DNA of 14,905 nt from JALYQB01 sp035640155 (GCA_035640155.1 DASQWR010000189.1:1-14905), one strand, 5' to 3'. Counted from the stretch's first letter, positions 5,824 through 13,922 are shown. Notes: generated by a model not told the origin, from the sequence alone. Made by a program: numbers and translations.

Positions 5824-7490
5824 GTTCGACCACGACGACACCGAGCGAGGCCGCGAGACCGTCTGCCAAGCTCAGCGAGGCGGCCGACGAGCTGGACCAG
5901 CGGTTCCACCTCGCCCCCGCGCTGCGCCGGCAGATCAACAAGGTCTTCCCGACGCACTGGTCGTTCATGCTCGGCGAGATCGCCCTCTACAGCTTCATCA
6001 TCCTGCTGCTCTCCGGCACCTACCTGGCGCTGTTCTTCGACCCCTCGATGGCCGAGGTCGAGTACCAGGGCCCCTACGACCCGCTGCGCGGCATCGAGAT
6101 GACCCGGGCCTACGCCTCGACCCTGGAGATCTCGTTCGAGGTGCGCGGTGGGCTCTTCGCCCGGCAGGTGCACCACTGGTCGGCGCTGCTGTTCGTCGCC
6201 TCGATCGTCGCGCACATGTTCCGCACGTTCTTCACCGGCGCCTTTCGCAAGCCGCGCGAGGCGAACTGGTCGATCGGCATCATGATTGTCTTCCTGGCGG
6301 GCCTGGAGGGTCTCACCGGCTACTCGCTGCCCGACGACCTGCTCTCCGGCACCGGCCTGCGGATCATCTCGGCGATCATCATGTCGATCCCGGTGATCGG
6401 GACCTGGACGCACTGGGCGATCTTCGGTGGCGAGTTCCCGGGCACCGAGATCATCCCGCGGTTCTTCATCGTGCACGTGCTGGTGATCCCGGGCATCCTG
6501 CTCGCCCTCATCGCGGTGCACCTGGGCCTGGTGTGGTACCAGAAGCACACCCAGTTCCCCGGTCCCGGTCGGACCGAGAACAACGTCGTCGGCGTGCGGA
6601 TCCTGCCGATCTTCGCGTTGAAGGGCGGCGGGTTCTTCGCGGTGACCACCGGCATCACGATGATCATGGCTGGGTTGTTCCAGATCAACCCGGTGTGGAA
6701 CTTCGGTCCTTATACCCCCGCGCAGGTCTCCGCAGCCTCCCAGCCGGACTGGTACGTGGGCTGGCTCGACGGCTCGACGCGGCTCTGGCCGGCATGGGAG
6801 CTCTACCTCGGCGACTACATGATCCCGGCGTCCTTCTGGCCGACCGTGGTGATTCCGCTGATCATGTTCGGGCTGGCCGCGGGCTATCCCGCCCTCGAAC
6901 GGAAGCTGACCAAGGACACGGCGGCACACAACCTGCTACAGCGACCCCGCGACGTTCCGGTACGCACGTCCCTGGGCATGATGGCCATCACCTTCATGAC
7001 GCTGCTGCTGATGTCGGGTGGCAACGACGTCATCGCCTACGTGTTCGACATCTCGCTCAACGCGACGACGTGGGCGGGCCGGATCGGCATCCTGCTGCTG
7101 CCTCCGCTGGCGTACTACATCACCTACCGGATCTGCATCGGGCTCCAGCGGGCGGACCGCGAGGTGCTCGAGCACGGTGTGGAGACCGGCATCATCAAAC
7201 GGCTGCCGCACGGTGAGTTCATCGAGGTGCACCAGCCCCTCGGTGGCGTGGACACCCATGGACACGCCATCCCGCTGGAGTACCAGGGTGCGTCGGTCCC
7301 CAAGAAGATGAACAAGCTGGGATCTGCGGGTAGCCCGGTGCCGGGGTCGCTCTTCCGCCCCGATCCCCGAGAGCAGACCGAGGCGCTCGAGGCCGCGCGG
7401 AACGGTGACGCGGAGAAACTCGGCGAGGACGGCGCGGAGGTCCAGGGTCGCCGCGAGCTGGCCGGACGCCCGCAGCATCCGCGGGAGTAG
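5820..7490 (+). CDS. qcrB: Cytochrome b subunit of the bcc complex
   Basis: QcrB is the membrane core of the menaquinol:cytochrome c reductase, holding hemes bL and bH and the quinol sites. The 556-residue protein has the candidate heme ligands His118 and His132 (14 apart) on one helix and His219 and His234 (15 apart) on another; the 15 spacing resembles the b6-type arrangement. The Qo-site motif is PDWY (309-312), replacing the mitochondrial PEWY. Several further hydrophobic helices follow, and a polar tail of about 120 residues after the last helix is rich in charged residues, as in other actinobacterial QcrB. QcrB is the known target of imidazopyridine-amide inhibitors in mycobacteria. ATG 5820 overlaps the qcrA stop, with GGGAG at 5807-5811, 8 nt upstream. 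No clear terminator follows the stop. Confidence 0.97.
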   Translation: MSSTTTTPSEAARPSAKLSEAADELDQRFHLAPALRRQINKVFPTHWSFMLGEIALYSFIILLLSGTYLALFFDPSMAEVEYQGPYDPLRGIEMTRAYASTLEISFEVRGGLFARQVHHWSALLFVASIVAHMFRTFFTGAFRKPREANWSIGIMIVFLAGLEGLTGYSLPDDLLSGTGLRIISAIIMSIPVIGTWTHWAIFGGEFPGTEIIPRFFIVHVLVIPGILLALIAVHLGLVWYQKHTQFPGPGRTENNVVGVRILPIFALKGGGFFAVTTGITMIMAGLFQINPVWNFGPYTPAQVSAASQPDWYVGWLDGSTRLWPAWELYLGDYMIPASFWPTVVIPLIMFGLAAGYPALERKLTKDTAAHNLLQRPRDVPVRTSLGMMAITFMTLLLMSGGNDVIAYVFDISLNATTWAGRIGILLLPPLAYYITYRICIGLQRADREVLEHGVETGIIKRLPHGEFIEVHQPLGGVDTHGHAIPLEYQGASVPKKMNKLGSAGSPVPGSLFRPDPREQTEALEAARNGDAEKLGEDGAEVQGRRELAGRPQHPRE

Positions 7491-7499
7491 CACCGGTCC

Positions 7500-7690
7500 C
7501 TTTACACCCCCCACACCAAGTTGGGTGCCCGCTCAGGGTACGCTCAGCGGTACCAGTGGCCGGATCCCAGATGTGCACCCGTGCGATCGTCGCTGGCCGA
7601 CGCGAGCAGCTCCCGCCCGTCCACCCACACCGCGCATACCCACCGCAGGCTATGAGTGTGCCCCTTCAGAACCGCCCACTCCGCCCGCGC
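7500..7690 (-). pseudogene. Relic of a WD40-repeat gene, about one blade, frameshifted
   Basis: On the minus strand a frame beginning at 7672 reads VLKGHTHSLRW and then RELLASASDDRT, the first part of a WD40 blade. It then runs out of register. One base over, the next frame supplies VHIWDPATGTAERTLSGH, the rest of the blade and the GH of the next one. A single extra G near 7573-7575 joins the two halves. Together they give one complete GH-to-WD repeat of normal spacing. Neither end continues as WD40: about 7690 upward and below 7520 the translation loses all resemblance, and the qcrB end is reached. I read this as the last remnant of a larger beta-propeller protein. It sits in the 277-bp spacer between qcrB and bioA and otherwise holds no gene. 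Confidence 0.7.
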
Positions 7691-7729
7691 CGGACGTCCG
7701 CCCATCGGCCCCGGTAGGGAGGCCTTCCC

Positions 7730-7744
7730 CATGCTGGCGGCATG
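7730..7744 (-). terminator. Weak hairpin downstream of bioA
   Basis: CATGC-TGGCG-GCATG is a perfect 5-bp stem with a 5-nt loop, 24 bp beyond the bioA stop. There is no T-run, so a terminator role is tentative. It also lies between convergent qcrB and bioA. Confidence 0.25.
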
Positions 7745-7767
7745 TCCTACCGAGCCCGTCGAGGGCC

Positions 7768-9069
7768 TCAGTCACGCTGAGCAGCGCCAGGCGCTCTTGC
7801 CACGGACGCGGCGCGCACCGCCCGGCAGATCAGGTCGAGGTCGGCGTCGCCGGTGACGTAGGGCGGCATGGTGTAGATCAGGTCCCGGAACGGCCGCAGC
7901 CACACCCCGGCGTCGACGGCCGCCCGGGTGGCAGCGGCGATGTCGACCGGGCGGTCGAGCTGCACGACGCCGATGGCGCCGCGGACCCGCACATCGGCGA
8001 CGCCGGGCAGCTCCGCCGCCGGCGCGAGCCCGGCCCGCAGCCCCGCCTCGATACGGCACACCTCGGCCCTCCAGTCCTGGGCCAGCAGCAGGTCGATCGA
8101 GGCACCGGCGACCGCGGCGGCGAGCGGGTTGGCCATGAACGTCGGCCCGTGCGCGAGCACCGGCACCTCCCCCCGGGAGATGCCCTCGGCGACCCGCTGG
8201 GTGCACAGCACCGCGGCCATCGTGAGGTACCCGCCGGTCAGCGCCTTGCCCACGCACATCACGTCGGGGCTGACGTCGGCGTGATCGGCGGCGAAGAGCT
8301 CGCCGGTGCGCCCGAACCCGGTGGCGATCTCGTCGAACACCAGCAGCACATCGTTCGCATCCGTGATCTCGCGCAGCACGTGCAGGTAGCGCGGGTCGTG
8401 AAACCGCATGCCGCCGGCACCCTGCACCACCGGCTCGACGATCACCGCGGCCAGCTCGCCGGCGTGGCGCTCCACGGTGTCGGCGAGCAGCCCCGCGTAG
8501 CCGGTGTCGAGCTCGACCGGAGGTGGGGGCACGAAGACCTGGCGGGCCAGCACGTCGCTCCACAGGGCGTGCATCCCACCCTCGGGGTCGCAGACGCTCA
8601 TCGCACCGAAGGTGTCGCCGTGGTAACCGCCGCGCCAGGTGAGCAGCCGGTGCTTGCCCGGCCGGTCCAGCGAGCGCCAGTACTGCAGGCACATCTTGAT
8701 CGCGACCTCGACCGACACCGACCCCGAGTCGGCGAAGAACACGTGCTGCAGCGGCCCGGGAGTGATCTTCACCAGCCGGTGCGCCAGCCGCACCGCGGGC
8801 TCGTGGGTGAGCCCCCCGAACATCACGTGGCTCATCCGGCCGAGCTGGTCACTCGCTGCGGCGTCGAGCACGGGGTGGGCATAGCCGTGGATCGCCGCCC
8901 ACCAGGACGACATGCCGTCGACGAGCTCCCGGCCGTCGGCGAGCCGCAGCCGCACCCCCGATGCGGACTCCACCACCAGCGGGTCGACCACTCCGGGCAT
9001 GGGCCCGTAGGGGTGCCATACGTGCGCGCGGTCAGCGGCGAGCAGGTCGGCTGTCGCTTCGAACCCCAT
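7768..9069 (-). CDS. bioA: Adenosylmethionine-8-amino-7-oxononanoate aminotransferase
   Basis: BioA converts 7-keto-8-aminopelargonate to 7,8-diaminopelargonate in biotin synthesis, using S-adenosylmethionine as amino donor and PLP as cofactor. The 433-residue length is normal for this class III aminotransferase. Visible marks are HVWHPYGPMP (16-25), which is typical of BioA rather than other class III enzymes, SSWWAAIHGY near 54-63, GGYHGDTFGAMS near 146, the PLP-binding Asp246 in FDEIATGFGRTG, and the Schiff-base Lys275 in CVGKALTGGY. ATG 9069 is the start; no good Shine-Dalgarno is present but a TAGGCT hexamer lies 6 nt upstream, which suggests a leaderless message. No bioF, bioD or bioB is in view. 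The gene follows dnaE by 38 bp on the same strand. Confidence 0.96.
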   Translation of the reverse strand: MGFEATADLLAADRAHVWHPYGPMPGVVDPLVVESASGVRLRLADGRELVDGMSSWWAAIHGYAHPVLDAAASDQLGRMSHVMFGGLTHEPAVRLAHRLVKITPGPLQHVFFADSGSVSVEVAIKMCLQYWRSLDRPGKHRLLTWRGGYHGDTFGAMSVCDPEGGMHALWSDVLARQVFVPPPPVELDTGYAGLLADTVERHAGELAAVIVEPVVQGAGGMRFHDPRYLHVLREITDANDVLLVFDEIATGFGRTGELFAADHADVSPDVMCVGKALTGGYLTMAAVLCTQRVAEGISRGEVPVLAHGPTFMANPLAAAVAGASIDLLLAQDWRAEVCRIEAGLRAGLAPAAELPGVADVRVRGAIGVVQLDRPVDIAAATRAAVDAGVWLRPFRDLIYTMPPYVTGDADLDLICRAVRAASVARAPGAAQRD

Positions 9070-9075
9070 GGCGGG

Positions 9076-9081
9076 AGCCTA
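9076..9081 (-). promoter_or_regulatory. Candidate -10 element (TAGGCT) for leaderless bioA
   Basis: On the minus strand TAGGCT fits TANNNT and is followed by CCCGCC and the bioA ATG, placing the transcription start at the start codon. It lies in the 38-bp gap after dnaE. A -35 match is not visible. Confidence 0.35.
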
Positions 9082-9107
9082 CGATCATCGCAATAGAGCC
9101 CAGATAG

Positions 9108-12100
9108 TTAGCTGAGGCAGCTGGGCCCGAGCAGTGCCTTGAGGTCGCCCATCAGTGCACTGCTCGGCGTCACCCGCAGCCCGTCGTCCAGGCGCAGCTG
9201 GTGGATGCGTCCGCCGTTGACCAGGCTCAGGTGCACCTCCTGGATGCCCGGGTGGCGGGCGAGCACGTCCTTCAGCTGCGCGACGCGCTCCGGCGTGCAG
9301 CGCGCCGCGAGCATGCTGACCCGCACCGGCACCACCGCGCCCGCGCGGGACAGGTCGGGGGCCACCAGGTCATTCGCGATCAGCGAGATGCGGTCGTCCC
9401 GCTTGGTGACCCGCGCCTTGACCAGCACGACCGCATCCTCGGCCACGTTCACCCCGACCACCGAGTAGGTCTTGGGGAAGAACAACACCTCGATATCGCC
9501 CGCGAGGTCCTCCAGCTGCGCGGAGGCCCACGGCTCGCCGTTCCTGTTCACCCGCCGGGTCACCGAGCAGAGGATGCCCCCGACGATCACCTGCGCACCA
9601 TCGGTGACCGTGCCGTCGAGGATGGAGGCGATCGGGGTGTCGGCCTGCTTGGCGAGCACGTGCTCGACCCCCTGCAGCGGGTGCCCGGAGACGTAGAGCC
9701 CGAGCATCTCCCGCTCGAGCGCGAGGCGGTGCTTTCCCTCCCACTCCTCGGTCGGCACGGCATGGTCGAACATCCCCGCCAGGGAACCACCGGCCGCCCC
9801 GCCGGTGTCCTCGCCGCCGAACAGGTCGAACTGCCCGATCGCCTCGGCCCGCTTGGACTCCATCACCGCGTCGATCGCCTCGACGTGCACCAGGTGCAGA
9901 CCCTTGCGGGCATGGCCCAGTGAGTCGAAGGCACCGGCCTTGATCAGCGACTCGACGACCTTCTTGTTGCACGCCACCGCGTCGACCTTGCGCAGGAAGT
10001 CGGAGAAGTCGGCGAAGGTGCCCTTCTCGGCACGCGCCCGGATGATGGCGTCGACCACATTGGTTCCGACGTTTCGGATGGCTCCGAGGCCGAAGCGGAC
10101 GTCGGTGCCGACCGGGGTGAAGTCGCGATCGGAGGAGTTGACGTCCGGCGGCAGCACCGTGATGCCCATCTTGCGGCACTCGGCGAGGTAGACCGCAGCC
10201 TTGTCCTTGTCGTCGCGGACACTGGTGAGCAGCGCAGCCATGTACTCCGCGGGGTGGTTCGCCTTGAGGTAAGCGGTCCAGTAGGACACCAGACCGTACC
10301 CGGCGGTGTGCGCGCGGTTGAAGGCATAGTCGGAGAACGGGATCAGGATGTCCCACAGCGTCTTGACCGCAGCCGGCGAATAGCCAGCGTCGCGCATCCC
10401 CCCGCTGAAGCCCTCGTACTCCTTGTCGAGGATCTCCTTCTTCTTCTTGCCCATCGCGCGGCGCAGCAGGTCGGCTTTGCCGAGCGAGTACCCGGCGACC
10501 TTCTGCGCGATCGCCATCACCTGCTCCTGGTACACGATCAACCCGAAGGTCTCGTCCAGGATCTCCGCGAGCGGCTCGGCCAGCTCCGGGTGGATCGGCC
10601 GCACCTCCTGCCGGCCGTTCTTGCGGTCGGCGTAGTCGTTGTGCGCGTTCGCGCCCATCGGGCCGGGTCGGTACAGCGCGAGGACCGCGGAGATGTCCTC
10701 GAAGGTGGTGGGCACCATCCGGCGCAGCAGGTCGCGCATCGGGCCACCGTCGAGCTGGAACACCCCGAGGGTGTCACCGCGGGCGAGCAGCTCGTAGGCG
10801 TTCGAGTCGCCGAGTTCCAGGGTGTCGAGGTCCAGCGGCTCCTTGCCGTTGAGCTCGATGTTGCGCAGCGCGTCATCGATGACGGTGAGGTTGCGCAGCC
10901 CGAGGAAGTCCATCTTGAGCAGCCCGAGCGTCTCGCAGGCGCCCATGTCGAACTGGGTGATGATGGCGCCGTCGGACTCCCGGCGCTGGATCGGGATGAC
11001 GTCGATCAGCGGCTCCTTCGACATGATCACGCCGGCGGCGTGCACGCCCCACTGCCGCTTGAGGCCCTCCAGACCGCGGGCGGTGTCGATGATCTCCTTC
11101 ACCTGCGGCTCGGCACCGTAGAGTGCCCGCACCTCGGTGGCCTCGGTGTAGCGCTTGTGGCTCTCGTCGAAGATCGCGGACAGCGGGATGTCCTTGCCCA
11201 TCACCGCGCACGGCATCGCTTTGGTGATGCGGTCGGCCACCGAGTAGCCGGGCTGGCCGTAGAGCACCCGCGCCGAGTCCTTGATCGCGGCCTTCGCCTT
11301 GATCGTGGAGTAGGTGATGATCTGCGCGATCCGGTCCTCGCCGTACTTCTCGGTAACGTAGCGGATCATGTCGCCGCGCCGGCGCTCGTCGAAGTCCATG
11401 TCGATATCGGGCGCGGACGGCCGTTCCGGGTTGAGGAACCGTTCGAAGATCAGCTTGTGCCGGATCGGGTCGAGATCGGTGATGCCCATCGCGTAGGCCA
11501 CCAGGCAGCCCGCGGCACTTCCGCGGCCCGGTCCGACCCGGATGCCGTTGTCCCTGGCGTACTGGACCAGGTCGGCGGTCACCAGGAAGTAGCCGGGGTA
11601 GCCCTTCTGGCAGATGACGCCGACCTCGTACTCGGCCTGGGAGCGGTGGGTGTCCGGAACGCCGTCGGGGAACCGCTGATGCAGGCCCCGCTCGACCTCC
11701 TTGACCAGCCAGCTCGCCTCGGTCTCCCCCTCCGGCACCGGGAACCGGGGCATCAGGTCCTGGTCCTCGGTGAACTCGACGTGCACCCGCTCGGCCACGA
11801 GCAGGGTGTTGTCGCAGGCCTCGGGGAACTCCCCGTCCCACTGCTGGCGCATCTCCGCCGGGGACTTGAGGTAGAAGTCCTGCGCGTCGAACTTGAACCG
11901 GTTGGGGTCCGACATCGTCTTGCCGGTCTGCACGCACAGCAGCACCTCGTGCGGCTTGGCGTCCTCGGCGTAGGTGTAGTGCAGGTCGTTGGTCGCCAGG
12001 CCCGGCAGGTCGAGGGTCTTCTTGAGCCGCACGAGGTCGTCGCGCACCCGGCGCTCGATCTCGATGCCGTGGTCCATGAGCTCGCAGAAGAAGTTCTCGC

Positions 12101-12653
12101 GGCCGAAGATGTCCCGGTAGTCGCTCGCGGCCTGGCAGGCGGCGTCGAACCTGTCCTGCTGCAGCAGCCGCTGCACCTCACCGGACGGGCACCCGGTGGT
12201 GGCGATGATCCCCTTGCCGTAGGTCTCCAGCAGCTCGCGGTCCATCCGCGGCTTGTAGTAGTAGCCCTCGAGGCTGGCGAGGCTGGCCAGGCGGAAGAGG
12301 TTGTGCATCCCCTCGGTGTTCTCCGCCAGCAACGTCATGTGGGTGTACATCTCGCCGGGGTTGTCGGCCGACGCCTCCGCGGTGGCTCCGCCGCCGGTGA
12401 GCACGGCCCGCTTTCGCTCGTGGCGGCTGCCCGGCGCCAGGTAGCCCTCCATGCCGATGATCGGCTTGATCCCGTGCGCGGTCGCCTTCTTCCAGAACTC
12501 GTAGGCGCCGAAGACGTTGCCGTGGTCGGTCATCGCCAGCGCTGGCATCCCCATCCGGACCGACTCGGCGAACAGGTCGTCCAGGCGCGCGGCACCGTCG
12601 AGCATGGAGAACTCGGTGTGAGTGTGCAGGTGGACGAACGAGTCGCCAGGCAC
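9108..12653 (-). CDS. dnaE: DNA polymerase III alpha subunit, DnaE1 type
   Basis: This is the replicative polymerase catalytic subunit. The 1181 residues carry in order: a PHP domain (HLHTHTEFS at 8-16, TDHGN with Asp43-His44, and TNDLHY with Asp223-His225), whose metal-site residues look intact, so 3'-5' proofreading as shown for mycobacterial DnaE1 is likely; the polymerase palm with PDIDMDFDE (Asp416, Asp418, Asp420); fingers and helix-hairpin-helix region; the clamp-binding motif QFDLF (941-945); and an OB fold around 1005-1085. It is DnaE1 rather than the shorter mutagenic DnaE2 by the intact PHP site, the clamp motif and length. The frame extends 12 codons further to a GTG at 12689, but GTG 12653 has AGGAGG 9 nt upstream and gives the family-typical N-terminus. 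The 233-bp region before it is strongly structured. Confidence 0.97.
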   Translation of the reverse strand: MPGDSFVHLHTHTEFSMLDGAARLDDLFAESVRMGMPALAMTDHGNVFGAYEFWKKATAHGIKPIIGMEGYLAPGSRHERKRAVLTGGGATAEASADNPGEMYTHMTLLAENTEGMHNLFRLASLASLEGYYYKPRMDRELLETYGKGIIATTGCPSGEVQRLLQQDRFDAACQAASDYRDIFGRENFFCELMDHGIEIERRVRDDLVRLKKTLDLPGLATNDLHYTYAEDAKPHEVLLCVQTGKTMSDPNRFKFDAQDFYLKSPAEMRQQWDGEFPEACDNTLLVAERVHVEFTEDQDLMPRFPVPEGETEASWLVKEVERGLHQRFPDGVPDTHRSQAEYEVGVICQKGYPGYFLVTADLVQYARDNGIRVGPGRGSAAGCLVAYAMGITDLDPIRHKLIFERFLNPERPSAPDIDMDFDERRRGDMIRYVTEKYGEDRIAQIITYSTIKAKAAIKDSARVLYGQPGYSVADRITKAMPCAVMGKDIPLSAIFDESHKRYTEATEVRALYGAEPQVKEIIDTARGLEGLKRQWGVHAAGVIMSKEPLIDVIPIQRRESDGAIITQFDMGACETLGLLKMDFLGLRNLTVIDDALRNIELNGKEPLDLDTLELGDSNAYELLARGDTLGVFQLDGGPMRDLLRRMVPTTFEDISAVLALYRPGPMGANAHNDYADRKNGRQEVRPIHPELAEPLAEILDETFGLIVYQEQVMAIAQKVAGYSLGKADLLRRAMGKKKKEILDKEYEGFSGGMRDAGYSPAAVKTLWDILIPFSDYAFNRAHTAGYGLVSYWTAYLKANHPAEYMAALLTSVRDDKDKAAVYLAECRKMGITVLPPDVNSSDRDFTPVGTDVRFGLGAIRNVGTNVVDAIIRARAEKGTFADFSDFLRKVDAVACNKKVVESLIKAGAFDSLGHARKGLHLVHVEAIDAVMESKRAEAIGQFDLFGGEDTGGAAGGSLAGMFDHAVPTEEWEGKHRLALEREMLGLYVSGHPLQGVEHVLAKQADTPIASILDGTVTDGAQVIVGGILCSVTRRVNRNGEPWASAQLEDLAGDIEVLFFPKTYSVVGVNVAEDAVVLVKARVTKRDDRISLIANDLVAPDLSRAGAVVPVRVSMLAARCTPERVAQLKDVLARHPGIQEVHLSLVNGGRIHQLRLDDGLRVTPSSALMGDLKALLGPSCLS

Positions 12654-12662
12654 GTGCGGAGA

Positions 12663-12668
12663 CCTCCT
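12663..12668 (-). promoter_or_regulatory. Strong ribosome binding site fixing the dnaE start
   Basis: AGGAGG on the minus strand ends 9 nt before GTG 12653. It decides between this start and the in-frame GTG at 12689, which lies upstream of the site. Confidence 0.8.
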
Positions 12669-12719
12669 CGCCGAACGGTGTTGGGGCACCCGCCGGGCCG
12701 GGCGGTGACGCCGACGGCT

Positions 12720-12764
12720 GCCGGGAACGCGTCACCCTAACCCGGTGACCCGACCGTTCCCGGC
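12720..12764 (-). promoter_or_regulatory. Nested inverted repeat upstream of dnaE, covering a -10-like TAGGGT
   Basis: An outer perfect 10-bp inverted repeat (GCCGGGAACG at 12720-12729, CGTTCCCGGC at 12755-12764) encloses an inner perfect 6-bp one (GTCACC at 12731-12736, GGTGAC at 12744-12749) with a 7-nt loop. On the minus strand the loop and inner arm contain TAGGGT (12739 to 12734), a TANNNT match that could be the dnaE -10, about 70-80 nt before the start codon. The element could be an operator, a leader stem-loop, or an upstream terminator. It has no adjoining T-run. Confidence 0.5.
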
Positions 12765-12772
12765 GCGTCGGC

Positions 12773-12792
12773 GCGGGTTCTCGCGGACCCGC
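12773..12792 (-). repeat. Hairpin in the dnaE upstream region
   Basis: GCGGGT (12773-12778) and ACCCGC (12787-12792) form a perfect 6-bp stem with an 8-nt loop. It is one of four adjacent inverted repeats between the methyltransferase stop and dnaE. Confidence 0.4.
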
Positions 12793-12811
12793 CCGAACGC
12801 CCTGGCAGCGG

Positions 12812-12832
12812 CCTCGGCGCGACACGCCGAGG
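12812..12832 (-). terminator. Likely terminator hairpin of the methyltransferase gene
   Basis: CCTCGGCG-CGACA-CGCCGAGG is a perfect 8-bp, GC-rich stem with a 5-nt loop, 54 bp past the methyltransferase stop. A second stem, GGAGCC-CGCC-GGCTCC (12831-12846), abuts it by two bases, so the two may be alternatives. Actinobacterial terminators often lack a T-run, and there is none here. Confidence 0.45.
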
Positions 12833-12886
12833 AGCCCGCCGGCTCCACGTCGGTCCACACGGGCTCGTCCGCCGGTACGGGCCGCG

Positions 12887-13711
12887 TCACTGGGGGCGGT
12901 CCCAGGTCAGCGTCACGAACTCCCGCGGTCCCTGCGGCAGCGCGTCCAGCGCCTGCGTGACGTCGTCGGCCCGGTCCTGGGGAAGGCAGAGGCGCCGCCG
13001 GGTCAGCTCCACCTCGTCGGCACCGCGGGGGCGGGCCGGCTTGGTCCACCGCCGCACCTGCGGCCGGATGCCGAGCTCGACGAGCACCGCCACGGCGTCG
13101 TCCGCAGTGGCCGCGGGGGCGCGGCGCAGCCCGTGGAACCGCTCCCACAGCGGGTCCATCCACGACGTCGGGTGCTCGGCGTGCAGTTCGAGCACGACAC
13201 CGCGCATCGCGGCCGCGTCGATCGCGGACACGAACGGCCCGAGGTCGGCGGTGTTGTAGCCCACGTGGTGACACACCACGACGTCGGCGGTGCCCGCCTC
13301 GGCGGCGGTGGCCGGCCACGGACCCAGGACGGTCCGGTGCGCCACTCCGCGCTCCCGGCAAGCGTGGGTGAAGGCGTCGAGCATGTCTGCGGCGCTGTCG
13401 GTGCCGGTGACGTGGTGCGCGGGCGGCACCAGCGCGAGTGCCGCCGCCCCTCCCCCGCATCCCACGTCCAGGACCGTGCCGCCGCTCGCGCCGAGTAGGT
13501 CGAGCGCCACCCGCCGCGACGGCGTGTCGGGCGGGTCGGCGGGCGGGGCGAACCGCGCCGGGTCGTGCCGGTGCGGGTCATCCGGGGCGCCCGCGCGGAT
13601 GCCGGGCGGGATCGCGCGCGCGGTGAGCAGCTCCCGCCACCGCTGCGCCGCCGGGCCCAAGCCGGCATGAGCTGGACCGGTGTTACCAGTCGACGTCGTC
13701 GCGCACCTCAC
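12887..13711 (-). CDS. Class I SAM-dependent methyltransferase, substrate unknown
   Basis: The protein (274 residues from GTG 13711) has a Rossmann methyltransferase core: motif I VLDVGCGGG (80-88), the acidic residue ending beta2 in VTGTDSA (Asp105), and DVVVCHHVGYNTADLGPF as the motif IV region. C-terminal marks include LWERFHGL, the RRRLCLPQDR stretch and a final FVTLTWD, which I recall from an actinobacterial family annotated only as methyltransferase; its substrate is not known to me. The start is uncertain. GTG 13711 would overlap the preceding antitoxin-like gene by 29 bp and lacks a Shine-Dalgarno. TTG 13660 would begin just before the conserved RWRELLTARAIPPGI stretch (residues 24-38 from GTG 13711). 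The overlap or close spacing suggests co-transcription with the antitoxin-like gene. Confidence 0.82.
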   Translation of the reverse strand: MRCATTSTGNTGPAHAGLGPAAQRWRELLTARAIPPGIRAGAPDDPHRHDPARFAPPADPPDTPSRRVALDLLGASGGTVLDVGCGGGAAALALVPPAHHVTGTDSAADMLDAFTHACRERGVAHRTVLGPWPATAAEAGTADVVVCHHVGYNTADLGPFVSAIDAAAMRGVVLELHAEHPTSWMDPLWERFHGLRRAPAATADDAVAVLVELGIRPQVRRWTKPARPRGADEVELTRRRLCLPQDRADDVTQALDALPQGPREFVTLTWDRPQ

Positions 13712-13922
13712 GGGTCACATCGGCTGAGGTCATCCCGCCGAGATCCACCGGTGTCCGCGAGCGCAGCCTGCGCGCGAGCTCCGCCTGGGGAGGGCGGGTC
13801 GCGACTTTGGCCAGCTCCTGGCGCACAGACTCCGAGAGCGACACTCCTGCCTCGGCGGCCCACGCCTTGACGATTCGGTGCACGTCCTCCGGGACGTCGG
13901 AACCTGAAGCGGTACGCCCCAT
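13683..13922 (-). pseudogene. VapB/FitA-like ribbon-helix-helix antitoxin, orphan and probably frameshifted
   Basis: From ATG 13922 the frame gives 79 residues. DVPEDVHRIVKAWAAEAG (9-26) with GVSLSESVRQELAKVA (26-41) matches the helices of VapB/FitA-type antitoxins, and RRLRSRTPVDLGG (51-63) matches their C-terminal toxin-binding tail. The short beta strand that should precede DVPED, commonly LQVR, is replaced by ASGS. The missing strand is present one base over: CTT CAG GTT (13909-13901) encodes LQV, leaving only two bases (13900-13899) where an arginine codon is expected before GAC. A one-base deletion explains this. No PIN-domain toxin follows; the next gene is a methyltransferase. It is therefore either a decayed orphan or a variant that lost the DNA-binding strand. 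ATG 13922 has GGGAG 12 nt upstream, which is distant. Confidence 0.6.

Noticed and set aside
7681..7705. GGACGTCC and GGGAGGCCTTCCC palindromes near 7690-7730 as operators
   Set aside because: Short GC-rich palindromes are expected by chance at this composition and they are not placed at a promoter of a known gene.
12653..12689. Upstream GTG 12689 as the dnaE start
   Set aside because: The AGGAGG site lies between it and GTG 12653, and the extra residues MPQHRSARRSPH are not family-like.
10254..12740. A very long open frame on the plus strand opposite dnaE
   Set aside because: It mirrors dnaE codon structure; the translation is Val/Arg/His/Leu-rich with no recognisable motifs, while the minus strand encodes a full DnaE.
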